From Thermoplasmata archaeon (GTDB lineage: Archaea > Thermoplasmatota > Thermoplasmata > UBA10834), in NCBI GenBank assembly GCA_013329135.1, contig DUKU01000012.1, positions 4,611 through 10,229 of the forward strand: 5,619 nucleotides of DNA, read 5' to 3'. This document shows, piece by piece, positions 5,576-5,619 of the stretch (position 1 is the stretch's first letter; each line of letters opens with the position of its first letter). Position numbers and translations under genes: made by a program. The notes under the pieces were generated by a model. It worked only from the letters and a program-made list of their open reading frames with translations. It did not search any database and was not told the origin of the DNA.

Positions 5576-5595
5576 ATGTGGGTGGGCGGGCGCCC

Positions 5596-5619
5596 ATGCA
5601 GGCAATGATGCCGAGGAGT
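5596..5619 (+). CDS. Possible N-terminal start of a gene running off the window
   Basis: An open frame begins with ATG at 5596 and encodes MQAMMPRS before the window ends. The only support is the TATA-like element about 28 bases upstream, which fits a leaderless start, and the absence of another plausible start nearby (ATG 5576 stops after nine codons). Eight residues are too few to assign a function. It is divergent from the winged-helix regulator. Confidence 0.35.

Overview
The window reads as GC-rich archaeal chromosome, most likely from a euryarchaeon in or near Thermoplasmatota. Three things support this. The threonyl-tRNA synthetase is the archaeal type, with a D-aminoacyl-tRNA-deacylase-like N-terminal editing domain. 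The promoters look like archaeal TATA boxes about 25-30 bases upstream of very short leaders. Ribosome binding sites of the GAGGTG/GGTGA type appear inside the gene cluster. The phylum is an inference and would need a tree to confirm. No mobile element, CRISPR array, tRNA or rRNA was found.

Left part (1-1429, + strand): a 7-deazaguanine (preQ0) biosynthesis cluster. A truncated gene end, probably QueD (6-carboxytetrahydropterin synthase), is followed by queC and queE. queC and queE overlap by four bases (ATGA). In archaea this pathway makes preQ0, which is inserted at G15 of tRNA and converted to archaeosine.

Middle (1433-3271, - strand): thrS, converging on queE with only three bases between the two stop codons. 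By homology and promoter position its start is a TTG at 3271, so the longer open frame reaching 3445 is not all coding. A divergent promoter region (3272-3390) separates thrS from a CorA-family membrane protein (3391-4521, + strand). That protein keeps the family architecture but has lost the GMN signature.

Right part: a stand-alone tandem ACT-domain protein (4599-4976, +, TTG start) converges on a small winged-helix transcriptional regulator (5027-5407, -). Upstream of the regulator is an AT-rich promoter with a CTTAT motif repeated three times at exactly 10-base spacing, a candidate autoregulatory operator. The window ends with a likely leaderless gene start at 5596 (+), of which only eight codons are visible.

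Most of the window is conserved housekeeping sequence, and I see no convincing new multi-gene system. The points most worth checking are an Asp at the expected zinc-Cys position of ThrRS, the missing GMN motif in the CorA-like protein, and the phased repeats before the regulator.
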